Position numbers and translations under genes: made by a program | Assembly (NCBI GenBank): GCA_033398695.1 | Contig: CM065802.1 | Location: 167,085,965-167,149,964 of the forward strand | Direction of reading: 5' to 3' | DNA from: Orobanche coerulescens | Lineage: Eukaryota > Streptophyta > Magnoliopsida > Lamiales > Orobanchaceae | DNA length: 64,000 nt | The notes under the pieces: generated by a model | The model's input: the letters and a program-made list of their open reading frames with translations, nothing else | Database searches by the model: none | Told to the model about the DNA's origin: nothing | In this document: positions 9,421-19,756 of the stretch, one piece after another | Position numbering within the stretch: position 1 is the stretch's first letter | Layout of the letters: each line of letters opens with the position of its first letter

Positions 9421-10958
9421 TTGCGAACGCTTGAGGTCCTTACGCCTCGGTCCCGAGCTTCGGCGGGCTTTGATCGGGTTAGATGTTGAGGTTTTGTTGC
9501 CTGAGTCGGGCAACTTTGTGCTTTAGAGATTTCGTCGCCTTTGATCGATGAAATTAAGTCAAACAATCAGAGGATCCGATGATTACTCAAATCCGAGAGA
9601 ACGTTCTTAAGGGAAAGTCTCTGGATTTGTGATTCACGAGGATGGTGTTTTGAGATTCAGTCGGCTTTGTGTGCCGAACGATCCAGAGCCGCGACAGAGC
9701 ATTTTGCATGAGGCCCATTCCACACCCTATTCCGTTCATCCCGGTTCGAGTAAGATGTACAAGGACCCGAGGAGGAACTTCGGTGGAATGATATGAAGGA
9801 GGAGGTCGCACGGTTTGTAGCGAGATGTTTGACTTGCCACAGGTCAAAATCGAGCATCGGATCGGTGAGTTATTGCGATCACTTCGTTCGGAATGGAAAT
9901 GGGAAGACTTATCGATGGATTTCGTTACGAGTTTGCCGAGATCGAGGTCGGGCATGAACATGGTATGGGTGATTGTTGATCGTCTGACCAAGTCGGCACA
10001 TTTTCTGGGCATCAAGGACACTTGGGGCCCGGAGAAGTTAGCTCGTGTGTTTATCGCGCAGATTGTGAGACTTCACGGTACTCCGAAGTCTATTGTTTCG
10101 GATCGTGATGGCCGTTTCGTATCGCACTTTTGGCAGGCGGTGCATAAGGCGTTAGGTACCCGTTTGCATTTGAGTACCTCTTTTCATCCCCAGTCAGATG
10201 GACAGTCGGAACGCACCATCCAGACATTCGAGGACATGTTGCGTGCTTGTGCCCTCGATTGGAGTAGCGACTGGGAGGAGCATTTGCCATTGATCTAATT
10301 CACGTACAACAATAGTTGGCACGCGTCGATTCGGATGGCACCGTATGAGGCACTTTATGGGCGGCGATGTCGATCGCCGATTTGTTGGAATGAGGCGTTC
10401 GATTTGGTCGGGACCGAGCCGGATGTCGTTTTAGAGACGAGGCGGAAGATAGAATTAATTCGAGAACGGATGTTGACTGCCCAGAGTCGACAGAAGTCAT
10501 ATGCCGATGTCCGTCGTCGACCTTTAGAATTCGAGGTGGGAGACCACGTTTTGCTGAAGGTGTCGCCGACGAGAGGAGTTTTCCGTTTCGGGAAGAAGGG
10601 GAAGTTGAGTCCGAGATTTATTGGACCCTTCGAGATTCTCGAGCGAATCGGTGGGTTAGCATACCGTTTGGCGTTACCCCCGGCCCTGAGTCATGTTCAT
10701 AACGTTTTTCATGTTTCCCAGCTGAGGAAATATGTCCCGGATCCTAGTCACATCATCGACTATGGGGAGATTGACGTTGCCAAGGATATTACTTTTGAGG
10801 AGCGTCCTTTGAAGATTTTGGAACATCGTGAGAAACGATTGAGGCATAAGACCATACCTTTGGTCAAGGTGCAGTGGTCGAGACACGGTGTCGAGGAGGC
10901 GACTTGGGAAACCGAGGATAGCATGCGTGCTAGGTACCCCGAGTTGTTTGTTTCTTAA
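9421..10958 (+). pseudogene. pol: Element A integrase with chromodomain-like tail
   Basis: Integrase inserts the new DNA into the genome. The N-terminal zinc-binding region (about 9540-9840, EAHSTPYSVHPG and CLTC-like relics) is frame-broken. The catalytic core is open from 9825: 'KWEDLSMDFVTSLPRSRSG' (Asp 1), 'IVSDRDGRFVSHFW' (Asp 2) and 'SDGQSERTIQTFEDML' (Glu), so D,D,E is intact. A TAA at 10296-10298 replaces what is a Glu codon in B, C and D, and the same frame resumes through 'FTYNNSWHASIRMAPYEALYGRRCRSP' and the GPF motif 'LSPRFIGPFEILERIG'. The end 'VKVQWSRHGVEEATWETEDSMRARYPELFVS' is the chromodomain-like tail used to place Tekay-type chromoviruses. Stop TAA is at 10956-10958. Confidence 0.9.
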
Positions 10959-10993
10959 GTTTCGGGACGAAACTTATTTTTAGAGGGGTAGAA
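10957..10993 (+). promoter_or_regulatory. Stop-codon hairpin and polypurine tract of element A
   Basis: AAGTTTCGGGACGAAACTT (10957-10975) is an inverted repeat with 8-bp arms and overlaps the pol stop codon. It is followed by 'atttttagaggggtagaa', the purine-rich tract expected to prime plus-strand synthesis just before the 3' LTR. The same pair occurs in B, C, D and F. Confidence 0.85.
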
Positions 10994-13177
10994 TGTAATA
11001 TTCGCATTTTTTCTTTCCCTTGTAATTGTATTTCCAGTGTAATTCTCGATTTTAGTGACCCTCGTGTATCCGTCAGTGTAACTTTTCCATTATCTTTTAA
11101 TCTGATTCTCGTAATTGTTGTGCGGAACTGCCGTTTCGGGGTTGCCGTGGATTCATTCTATGTTATGATGCGTTTTGAGGTGTTCCGTTTGACGTTTCGT
11201 TCATATTCCGGTATTTTGGGTCGTTTATATTCTGTATCTAGCGCACGCTAAATTTCCTGTATAGCGCACGCTAGAAATCCATTAGTAGCGCACGCTACGT
11301 TTGATTAAATAGCGCACGCTAACGATTTAGCCCCGGGAGTGGCAGTTCAACTCCCACCCTCCGGACTATCGGATTAGCGCACGCTATCTTGTCTAGCGCA
11401 CGCTAATGTCGGGAGACTAGCGCACGTTAAGTTGTTCAAGAGCGCGCGCTAGTGTACTGGCCCGATCGGGCGGTTTACTCGAACTCAATCAGAGGCTAGT
11501 TAGCGCACGCTACGCCCGTATGGTAGCGCACGCTAACGGGTCGTGAGTTTGGGCATTTGGCTACCGGACTCGGCTGATGTCAGTAGCGCACGCTATTGGT
11601 CCATAGCGCGCTACCGAGAGGTTATTAGCGCACGCCACGTTTGAGTAGCGCACGCTAACGCCAAAAGTTTGGCCTTTGGATCGACGCTAATTAGTTTGGC
11701 CTGTAATTTCTCCTCGTTAGCGCACGCTAACCTTAAAGTATTAGCGCACGCTAACACTCCCTGGCTATATAAACCAGGGAGTTGACCGAGATAGTCACAA
11801 ATTCTCATTTCTCTCCTTCTTCCGCGGCCGAGCGACTTCAGAGGCGATTTGAGGCGATTTTATTCTTCCAATCACTTCAGAGATTCTTTTGCTTGAATTC
11901 TTGGTGTAGATTAACATCATCCACTTGTGTTTCTTATCCTAAATCCAAGGTAATCTCTTAGAACCCTACTTTTGGATAATTTGGGGGTTTTGGGATTTTC
12001 TTCCGATCCGTTTCGTTTTGTCGATGGATTCATGATGAATATGATTAATCTTGTTGGTATTCTTAGTTTCCCTACGGATTCATGGTATATTTCGTGGTTT
12101 TTACGGAATCGAGAGGGTTTGGTTGTGGTCCGCCCTCGTTGTTGTTTATATACGAATATACATGAATCGTAGGCGGGTTTTCGGGTGTATTCCAATTCCG
12201 TATTCGTTTAGAAATGGTTGTAATTGTATTCTTCGAATCGTTAGGTTCGGTTTCATTGGTTCCTAGCATTCGTCGGTGACTTTCCCTTCGTTCTTCGCGT
12301 CGTCATTAATTCAAGGCAAGTATTTTTGGAAACCTTTAAGCTTAACATGAAATGGTGATGTATATTACTTGTGTGTAACTCACCTCGTGTTGGCCCGACG
12401 GGGTCAAGGAGGGAAATCTATCCGCCGCCGGATTTCACGAGTTTGTTTAGCTAGCCAGTGCGGGAGGGTCCTTAGAGGCCTCGTGCGGGAATCTATGATA
12501 TTACTCTGTTCCCAAGGCGATGCATGTGCGTGTTTTGTTTTATAATATAGCCAGTGCGGGAGGGTCCTTAGAGGCCTCATGCGGGAATCTATGATATTAC
12601 TCTGTTCCTAAGGCAAATTGTTTGACTGTTTGTTTCCGGAAAAGACATGTCTGGTTTTGACTTGTGAAAATGATATTGGTGCATGTACTATGAAATGTGT
12701 AAGCGATTGGTTTGCCTTGACTACTTGTACTAGCGTAATTGCTAACCCCTTTGGGGACCCGTTTTGGGGAAATTCTTGTTATGGATTTCAGGTCATAATT
12801 ATCCGGACGAGCGAGCACCGGGACAGTACGAGGATGTTGGCCAAGGCCGTTGACATGTGCATTTGGGTCGCCTTATTTCCTTTGTCTAATTCGATATGGT
12901 TGTTTCCTATATTTCTAAACTTATAGATTGTACTCGCGAGTACGTAGGTTTTTCCTTCTGGTTGTGTTTGGACTTCGTTGGAGTTACCATATTTGTCGGT
13001 TGATGTTATTATGCCGGTTGTACCGGACGTGTTGTTTTATGTTCTTGTTGTTAATATTATTGTCTCCTTGCTAACCGAGACGGTTAGTCGAGATGTGTTC
13101 TCTTGTGTTAGCCTGGTGGATTCCATGTAGGGGTCCACAGCGCTGTAATACACCTCGAATATCTTGGGGGTGTTACA
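10994..13177 (+). repeat. Element A 3' LTR
   Basis: It is the counterpart of 3920-6117, with the array at 11239-11753, the TATA box at 11766-11773 and the 96-bp repeats from 12453. Most differences from the 5' LTR are small deletions or changes at CTG, CAG or CCTGG sites (for example the stretch at 11449-11480 against 4377-4420), with few ordinary substitutions. Confidence 0.95.
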
Positions 13178-13182
13178 AGCGC

Positions 13183-13556
13183 ACGCTATCCATTATCATT
13201 AGCGCACGCTACTAATGTATTGGAGGCGGACAGTCCAGTAGCTACTGGACTGGAAAAGGGAATTCCTAGCGTACGCTAGGTGTGACTGGTAGCGTACGCT
13301 AGATTTTGGTGGTAGCGCACGCTACGTTACTAGAGTAACGTACGCTAGAGAGAGCAGAGCTGGGGACAGTAGGTTCTGGACTGGACACTGACTACCAGGT
13401 AGCGCACGCTATTAGAAATAATTAGCGCACGCTAATTGGAGTCACTAGCGCACGCTACGAGCAGGTGTTAGCGTACGCTAACGGAGCTGGCAGAGGCTAC
13501 TGGATTGCCTGGTGAGTCCGATAGCGCGCGCTATTTTTCATGGCTAGCGCACGCTA
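13183..13556 (+). repeat. TAGCGCACGCTA array (B 5' LTR, main part)
   Basis: About eleven copies lie here (tagcgcacgcta, tagcgtacgcta, taacgtacgcta, tagcgcgcgcta), with three more at 3867-3919 including the one split by A. Between them are CCAGTAGCTACTGG-type palindromes (about 13226-13245). The last copy ends 12 bp before the TATA box. Confidence 0.92.
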
Positions 13557-13559
13557 GTC

Positions 13560-13578
13560 CCTATTTAGTATAAATAGG
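13560..13578 (+). promoter_or_regulatory. TATA box in an inverted repeat (B 5' LTR)
   Basis: TATAAATA (13569-13576) overlaps a perfect inverted repeat CCTATTTA-gta-TAAATAGG (13560-13578). The likely core promoter; repeated at 20351-20369 in the 3' LTR. Confidence 0.75.
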
Positions 13579-14842
13579 ACATTTCCGTTCCCAAATCGTC
13601 ATTTCTACCTACCTTCACCTCCTTGGGCGATTCTAGGCGATTAGGCGATTTGTGGGGAGTTCTTCGAGCAATTATCTATCAACACCTTTGAGTTTCTAGT
13701 TCGGATTTATCACCGTTTAATCCTCTCCGCTCCAAATCAAGGTAAAATTCTCACAACCCTAGATTTTCGGGATTTGGGGATTTTCCATCCGATTTCTTCG
13801 ATCCACTTGTTGTGATGTTAGAATATATCGATTACGAGTTATCTACCTTGGATACATGTTTTCCTATGGATTTAATGGTGTATTTCGGAGTTCTTGAGTG
13901 TTTGGGATATTTGACTTGCGATTCACTATCCAAGAGAATTATTCCGGAACACATGTATCGGGGTAGTATATTCGGGTGATTCCAACTTATTTTCATACCG
14001 ATGGGGTTTTGATAATTGAATTACGAACTTGTTTAGGTTCGGAGTTGTTGAATCCTTCGATCTTGGTACCTTGTCGTTTGTACCCTCTCCTCTCGTTTCC
14101 AGGCAAGTGATTCTTGTGAAAGTTATGTTCTTAAATGTGAAAAGTAATGCATGTGATTGTGAGAGTTGCTTTCGTTCACTCCGAGAGGACCCGACGGGGT
14201 CGAGGAGGGTTCCGCTTATGTCGGTTCCGTGAACATTTGGGTTAGCCACTCCGAGATGATCCGACGGGGTCGAGGAGGGATTCGCGCATTGTCGAGTCCA
14301 CGGTTAATCAAGAGATATCATCATTTCCAAATATGTTTGGATAATGGTATTTTCCGGAAAAATCATTATCATGGCTTTGAATTGGTGCATATGCTTTTAT
14401 GTATAAGACTTGACATTTCACTTGTAATACTTGCCCTAGCCCCTCTCGTTTGGGGAAAATTACTTTTGTGTTTTTCAGGTCCTAAGGAACTTTACGAGCG
14501 AGCGCCGGGACGATACGATGAGGATGGCGAGGCGTGATACTGTGGCTAGTTGTGTTCTACTTTGTTTGGTCGTTGTTCTCTTCGGTCCATTTTATCCTTG
14601 TAATAATAAGTGGTACTCGAGTACTTTAGGAAAGTCCCTTTCCATTATCGTACAACTTCTTGTATTTCTTCCTGGTATTGTTTGTCCGTGGTTGAACTTC
14701 CTTGGTTGTATCGAGTTTATTGCTTCCCAAGTGGATTTCATTAAATTCAATACGTTGTGAGTGAGATAAGCCTAGTAAATCCCAGGTCGGGATTTACGGC
14801 GTTGTGATATTCTCTGAATATCTCGGGGGGTGTTACAGAATT

Positions 14843-14854
14843 TGGTATCGGAGC
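14843..14854 (+). other. Primer-binding site of element B
   Basis: TGGTATCGGAGC, one base different from the tRNA-Met site of element A, five bases after the LTR end. Confidence 0.88.
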
Positions 14855-15086
14855 TTAGGTTTATGGATACCTAGGCTGTCGGATTGCTGGGTCTAAATGT
14901 ACTATTCCAAGGACACAGTATCATCGCGCTGCCGTCATCTCGTACGACCGGTACTCGTAAGTTCCCTAACTTATTTACCCTCTTCATTCACTCACTATCA
15001 TTCGATTATGGGACATGAGAAGTCCATATTCTAGATGTCATTGCTTTGAGCTATTCTTATGATTTTACTTACATTTTTTCTTTAGA

Positions 15087-16170
15087 ATGTCAACTGGTAG
15101 AGGACGTGGACGCGGCCGTGGTCGTGGTCGTGGCCGAGGGCGTGGCGCAGCCGGTGGAGCGGCCATGTCCTCGGCTCGGTAGAAGGCTCGGCTACGCCTA
15201 GCTTGTCTGACTCTATTCAACCAAGCACAGGTATACATCAGGAGCCGACAACGAGTCTTGGAACTTCAACAGGGAGCCAACCGGATGTGGGTGTTGCCAC
15301 CATATTGCAACAAGTGGCGAACCAAATGGCTCTTTTAACCCAGGCGGTACAGCTTAACCAACCACCTCCATTCGACCTTTGGGCAGAAGTGGTTACAAGA
15401 TGTTATTCGTATGCGCCCTCCCCAATTTATTGGTGCAAATGATCCGATCGGCTGGGAAGATTGGATTAATGAGATGAATAAAGTTTTCATGGCCGTGAAT
15501 TGTCCAGAGGCACGTAAGGTGCCAGTTGCCCAATACTTCCTATCAAGGGATGCGGCTAGCTGGTGGCAAGCTGTTGCACCTCAGGATCGTGAGGTTTCAT
15601 GGGATGAGTTTAAGGAATTGATGGAGGCCGAGTTCTGCCCGTGGCCTGTTCAGGAGGCCAGGATTCGAGTCTTTTATGAAGCTAAACCCCAGGATGTCCC
15701 TGTATCTCAGGCAATCATTGAATACAACCGTCAACTCAACCATGTGAAAAATCAAGTTAGGGAAGAGAGAGATAGAATTCGTCACTTTGACATGCGAATG
15801 AAGCCAAAAGTTCGGCACTATATGTCGGGCTTCGCTTGCGCCACATTGAAGGAGTATCAAGATAGGGCACTAGCCTATGATATGTCCTTCACACCTACCG
15901 AAACGACAAGTGAGAGTAAGAAGCAGAAGACCACTGGAAAGTTTTCTAGCGGTAGAGGTGGCAACCCGGGGATCGCGATCGGCAAGCTATACAACCAAAG
16001 GGTCTTCCTGCATCGGAGGTAAACGGAATTACTGGCTGGTGCTAATGCGTCCAACGGGTTGTGACATGTTTTAATTGTGGCGGCGGGGCCATATTAATCG
16101 TGATTTTGGTCTACCCCCATTGAGTTTTTTTAATTGCGGCCGGGAAGGCCACAGAGCCATGTACTTGTAC
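15087..16170 (+). pseudogene. gag: Element B Gag (frame-broken)
   Basis: The start ATG at 15087 begins MSTGRGRGRGRG, an RG-rich N-terminus like A, but a TAG follows after about 30 codons (15179-15181). The frame resumes from 15203 ('DSIQPSTGIHQEPT...VANQMALLTQAV'), shifts near 15380 in the 'WLQDVIRMRPPQF' block, and runs 15411-16022 with the capsid domain 'QFIGANDPIGWEDWINEMNKVFMAVNCPEARKVPVAQYF..WW' to 'YDMSFTPTETTSESKKQK'. The nucleocapsid end is damaged: CFNCG at about 16067 lacks its following His and Cys, and a second knuckle relic 'FNCGREGHRAMY' lies near 16130. No complete Gag is possible as sequenced. Confidence 0.9.
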
Positions 16171-16324
16171 GGAAGAAGAAACCCCACTTGGAACTCGTGG
16201 CAATAGCCCCTACGCTGGAGAACCGAGTGTTAATCGAAGTCATCCACGGTCAACCATCCCGGAGTTACGGTCGAGGCAGAGGCCGTGGTCGATCTGTTAG
16301 AGGAGCTCCTAAGGTCTTGGTTCG

Positions 16325-16936
16325 GTGCAACCTCGTGTCTATGAGATGAGGAAAGCTGGAGATCCCGAGGCTACCGTGGCAACAGGTATCATTTCTCTTT
16401 TGTCTCATCCAGTTAGAGTGCTTTTTGATTCTGGTGCTTCTCATTCGTTCATCTCTTTGGATTGTGTGCGTCGATTGAATATTGAGGGCTTGTCTCCTTG
16501 TGAGTCCTTTGTGGTTAAGTTGCCCAGTGGTGATAGAATCGTGGGAGACAAGGAAGTTAGAGATTGTCCAGTGTTAATCGCTGAGAGAGTGTGGTTTTTG
16601 AATTTGATAGTCGTAGACATTGTTGATGAAGATCTAATCCTCGGTGACGATTGGCTCGATAGACACGGTGCAGTAATGAATTATCGCACGAAGATCATAT
16701 CAATGTTAGCCAAAGACGGTACCGAACACCATTTTGCGGGGTACAAGAGGGGATGTCAGAAATTTTTGATTAGTGCCTTGAAGGTGACAAAACTTATTAG
16801 AAAGGGTGGTGTTGGATATTGGTGTTATGCCATGAAAGTCGAAGATGGGAAAGTTGAACTTCCCTCGATTCCTATTGTAAGTGATTTTCCGGATGTTTTC
16901 CGACGAATTACCGGACTACCACCGGGACGAAGTTGA
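16325..16936 (+). pseudogene. pol: Element B protease and RT linker of Pol
   Basis: The 203-codon frame carries the aspartic protease: 'MQPRVYEMRKAGDPEA', then 'VRVLFDSGASHSFISLDCV' with catalytic DSG (about 16428-16436), 'VVKLPSGDRIVGDKEVRDCPVL' and 'LILGDDWLDRHGAVMNYRTKII'. It continues into the RT linker 'LPSIPIVSDFPDVF' before a frameshift near 16900. Its sequence closely parallels A and D. The protease segment itself has no stop, so it is the best-preserved part of B's Pol. Confidence 0.88.
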
Positions 16937-18195
16937 ATTTACAATTGATTTGGAGTCGAGCAACCCCGATTTCTAAGGCACCGTATCGTATGGCACCTTC
17001 GAAATGCAAGAGTTGAAGAAACAACCGGGAGAATTGTTGGATAAAGGGTATATTAGACCCGATTGCCTCGCCATGGGGTGCACCCGGTCTTGTTCGTAAG
17101 GAAGAAAGATGGTTCACTACGTTTGTGTATTGATTATCGGAACCGAACAAAGTGACCATTAAGAATAAATACCCTTTGCCGTATCGATGATTTGTTTGAT
17201 CAATTGCGAGCGCGGTGTTCTCGAAAATTGATTTGAGGTCGGTTACTATCAACTTCGCATTAAGGAATCCGACGTTCCTAAAGCGCTTTCCGTGCGAGGT
17301 ATGGACACTATGAGTTTGTGGTTATGCCTTTTGGGTTAACCAACGCACCGCGATATTTATGCAATTGATGAATAAGATATTTATTGAGCATCTTGATAAT
17401 TGTGTAGTCGTTTTTATCGACGATATTTTAGTTTACTCTCGAGATGAAGAGGAACACGCTCGGCATTTGCGATTGGTGTTGGAGGTTTTGAGGACTCGGC
17501 ACCTCTATGCAAAGTTTTCTAAGTGTGAATTCAGGTGAAGGAAGTCATGTTTCTCGGACATGTGATTTCAGCGGAAGGGGTTCGGGTAGATCCCGAGAAA
17601 ATTGAGCGATGTTAAATTGGGCTCCACCCAGAACGTGAAGGAGGTTCGTAGCTTTTGGAGTCCGGCCGGATACTCTAGGAGGTTCGCCGAGGTTCTCCAA
17701 ACTTGCTCGACCACTTACTCAATTACTCCGAAGTCCGAAAGGTTCGAATGGAATGAAGAGAGACAACGGAGTTTCGAAGAGTGAAAAGGCGCCCGACTAC
17801 CGCGCGGTTTTAGCCCTACCTCGGTGAGTCGGTGGGTATTCGGTTTATTGTGACGCATCGGGACAAGGACTTGGGTGTGTACTCTTGCGGCATGATAAGA
17901 CAATTGCCTATGCTTCACGGCAACTTAAACCGTATGAGTGAATTATCCTACCCATGATTTGGAATTAGGCTTGTAGTGTTTGCCTTTGAAGATCAGCGTC
18001 ACTATTTGTACGGTTCTTCATGTCGAATTTATACCGACCACAAGAGCCTAAAGTATATTTTTAGCGAGAAAGAGTGAATATGAGACAACGACGTTGGTTA
18101 GAGCCGATAAAGGATTATGATCCGGAAATCCTTTACCATCCAGGAAAGGCTAACGTTGTAGCCGATGCGTTGAGCCTAAGTCGATATCTCTTCAT
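16900..18195 (+). pseudogene. pol: Element B reverse transcriptase and RNase H (heavily frameshifted)
   Basis: RT can be read only by hopping frames: 'APYRMAPS', '[10 protein letters not shown]', 'IKNKYPLP', 'DDLFDQLQ', 'KIDLRSV.YYQLR', '[12 protein letters not shown]' and '[24 protein letters not shown]' (about 17400-17470, active-site DD present). The RNase H relic follows with '[13 protein letters not shown]', 'HDLEL' and 'LYGSSCRIYTDHKSLKYIF' (about 17890-18065). Most breaks are one- or two-base losses at sites that are CTG, CAG or CGG in the homologous A or D sequence. Confidence 0.85.
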
Positions 18196-19721
18196 ATGCT
18201 TGAGGCCCTTACGCCTCAAGTTAAGATCAGACGGGAGTTAATTGAGCAGGGAGTCGAAGTACGGATCCAACGAGTTCAGAGTCAGATGTGTACTCTGGAG
18301 GCTATTCCGTCCTTGATTGACGACGTCGGGGAAAAACAGGAGAATGACCCAATGCTTGTTCAACTGAAGGCGGACGTGGAAAAAGGGAAAGCCCCTGGCT
18401 TTATGATCCACGAGGATGGCATTTTGAAATTTCAAAGTAGGATTTGTGTTCCGAATGACTCAGAGCTGAGACAGAGAATACTCCGAGAAGCCCATGCTAC
18501 ACCTTACTCGATCCATCCTGGGACGAGTAAGATGTACAAGGATCTTAAAAGGAGTTTTTGGTGGAATAATATGAAGAGAGATGTCACCGAGTTCGTGTCA
18601 AGGTGTTTGACATGTCAATGAGTCAAAATTGAGCATCAACGGCCGTGGGGCTGTTGAAACCTCTCCCTATTCCCGAATGGAAATGGGAGGATATTACCAT
18701 GGATTTCATCACCGGGATGCCGAGGACTAAGTCGGGGATGAATATGATTTGGGTGGTTGTTGACCGATTGACTAATTCGGCACATTTTCTTGGCATTAAG
18801 GACACGTGGGGACCGGAGCGATTGTCCCGGATTTTTATATCGGAGATTGTGAGATTACACGGTACGCCAAAGTCTATTGTTTCCGATCGTGATGGCCGTT
18901 TCGTGTCGCATTTTTGGAAGGCGGTCCATCAAGCCTTGGGCACCGAAATGAGGTTGAGTACTTCCTTCCACCCTCGGTCGGCCAGTCGAGGCGAGCGGAC
19001 GATCAGGACATTGGAAGATATGGCCGAGGGCGTGTGCCTGGATTGAGTACCGATTGGGAAATACACCTACCGTTGATCGAGTTCACTTACAATAATAGGC
19101 ATGCATCGATCAAGATGGCACCTTTTGAGGCATTGTATGGTAGGCGGTGTAGATCTCCACTTTGTTGGGATGAAGCTTGATTTAGTCGGGACGGAACCCG
19201 ATATGTTGATGGAAACTAAAGAGAAGATTTCCATCATCCGAGACCGATCATAACCGCTCGAGTCGACAAAATCCTACGCCGACAATCGTCGGCCCTTGGG
19301 ATTTGATGTGGGTGATCATGTCCTACTCAAAGTATCACCGATTAGAGGAGTCTTCGAGTTCGGAAAAAGGGCAAACTTAGTCCGAGATATATTGGACCTT
19401 TTGAGATTCTAGACGGTGGGAAGCGGCCTATCGATTGGCTTTACCTCCGGCCCTTAGCCATGTTCACGGTGTGTTCCATGTTTCCCAACCGAGGAGGTAC
19501 GTCACGACCGAGTCATATCATTGATTACGGGGACATCGAGATCGCAGAGGATGTCACATTTGAAGAGAAGCCGTGAAAGTACTAGAGCATCGAGTAAAAC
19601 AACTCCGCACAAAACCATACCGTTGGTTAAAGTTCAGTGGTCACGACACGGAGTTGAGGAAGCGACGTGGGAAACCGAAGAGAGCATGCGCACTAGATAC
19701 CCCGAGTTATTCATTTCTTAA
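18196..19721 (+). pseudogene. pol: Element B integrase with chromodomain-like tail
   Basis: The frame 18196-18621 holds the zinc-binding N-terminus: 'RQRILREAHATPYSIHPGTSKMYKDLKRSFWWNNMKRDVTEFVSRCLTCQ', then a TGA. The core at 18645-19046 has 'KWEDITMDFITGMPRTKSG', 'IVSDRDGRFVSHFWKAV' and a rearranged 'RGERTIRTLED' that keeps the Glu. Downstream relics include 'FEALYGRRCRSPLCWDEA' (to 19180), and the tail frame ends 'VKVQWSRHGVEEATWETEESMRTRYPELFIS', stop 19719-19721. Several frameshifts lie between 19046 and 19600. Confidence 0.88.
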
Positions 19722-19756
19722 GTTTCGGGACGAAACTTCATTTTAGAGGGGGAGGA
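19720..19756 (+). promoter_or_regulatory. Stop-codon hairpin and polypurine tract of element B
   Basis: AAGTTTCGGGACGAAACTT (19720-19738), identical to A, overlaps the stop codon and is followed by the purine-rich 'ttttagagggggagga' up to the 3' LTR. Confidence 0.85.

Larger units (their letters stand above)
3920..13177 (+). mobile_element. Ty3/gypsy element A (chromovirus), nested in B's 5' LTR
   Basis: This 9.26-kb element runs TGTAATATCC...GGGTGTTACA with a perfect 5-bp target duplication agcgc (3915-3919 and 13178-13182). LTRs are 3920-6117 (2,198 bp) and 10994-13177 (2,184 bp). The interior has a perfect tRNA-Met primer site, gag, protease, RT, RNase H, integrase, a hairpin and a polypurine tract. 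The LTRs are near identical outside indels, so it is probably the younger insertion, as nesting in B requires. Frame breaks occur between gag and protease, in RNase H and in the integrase N-terminus. Confidence 0.95.
13178..14837 (+). repeat. Element B 5' LTR, right fragment
   Basis: The first five bases (agcgc) are A's target duplication. The rest continues the LTR interrupted at 3919 and matches 19991-21636. It holds the remaining near-palindromes, a TATA box, two copies of a repeat with CCGACGGGGTC (about 14178-14280), and the end ggggggtgttaca at 14837. Confidence 0.94.
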
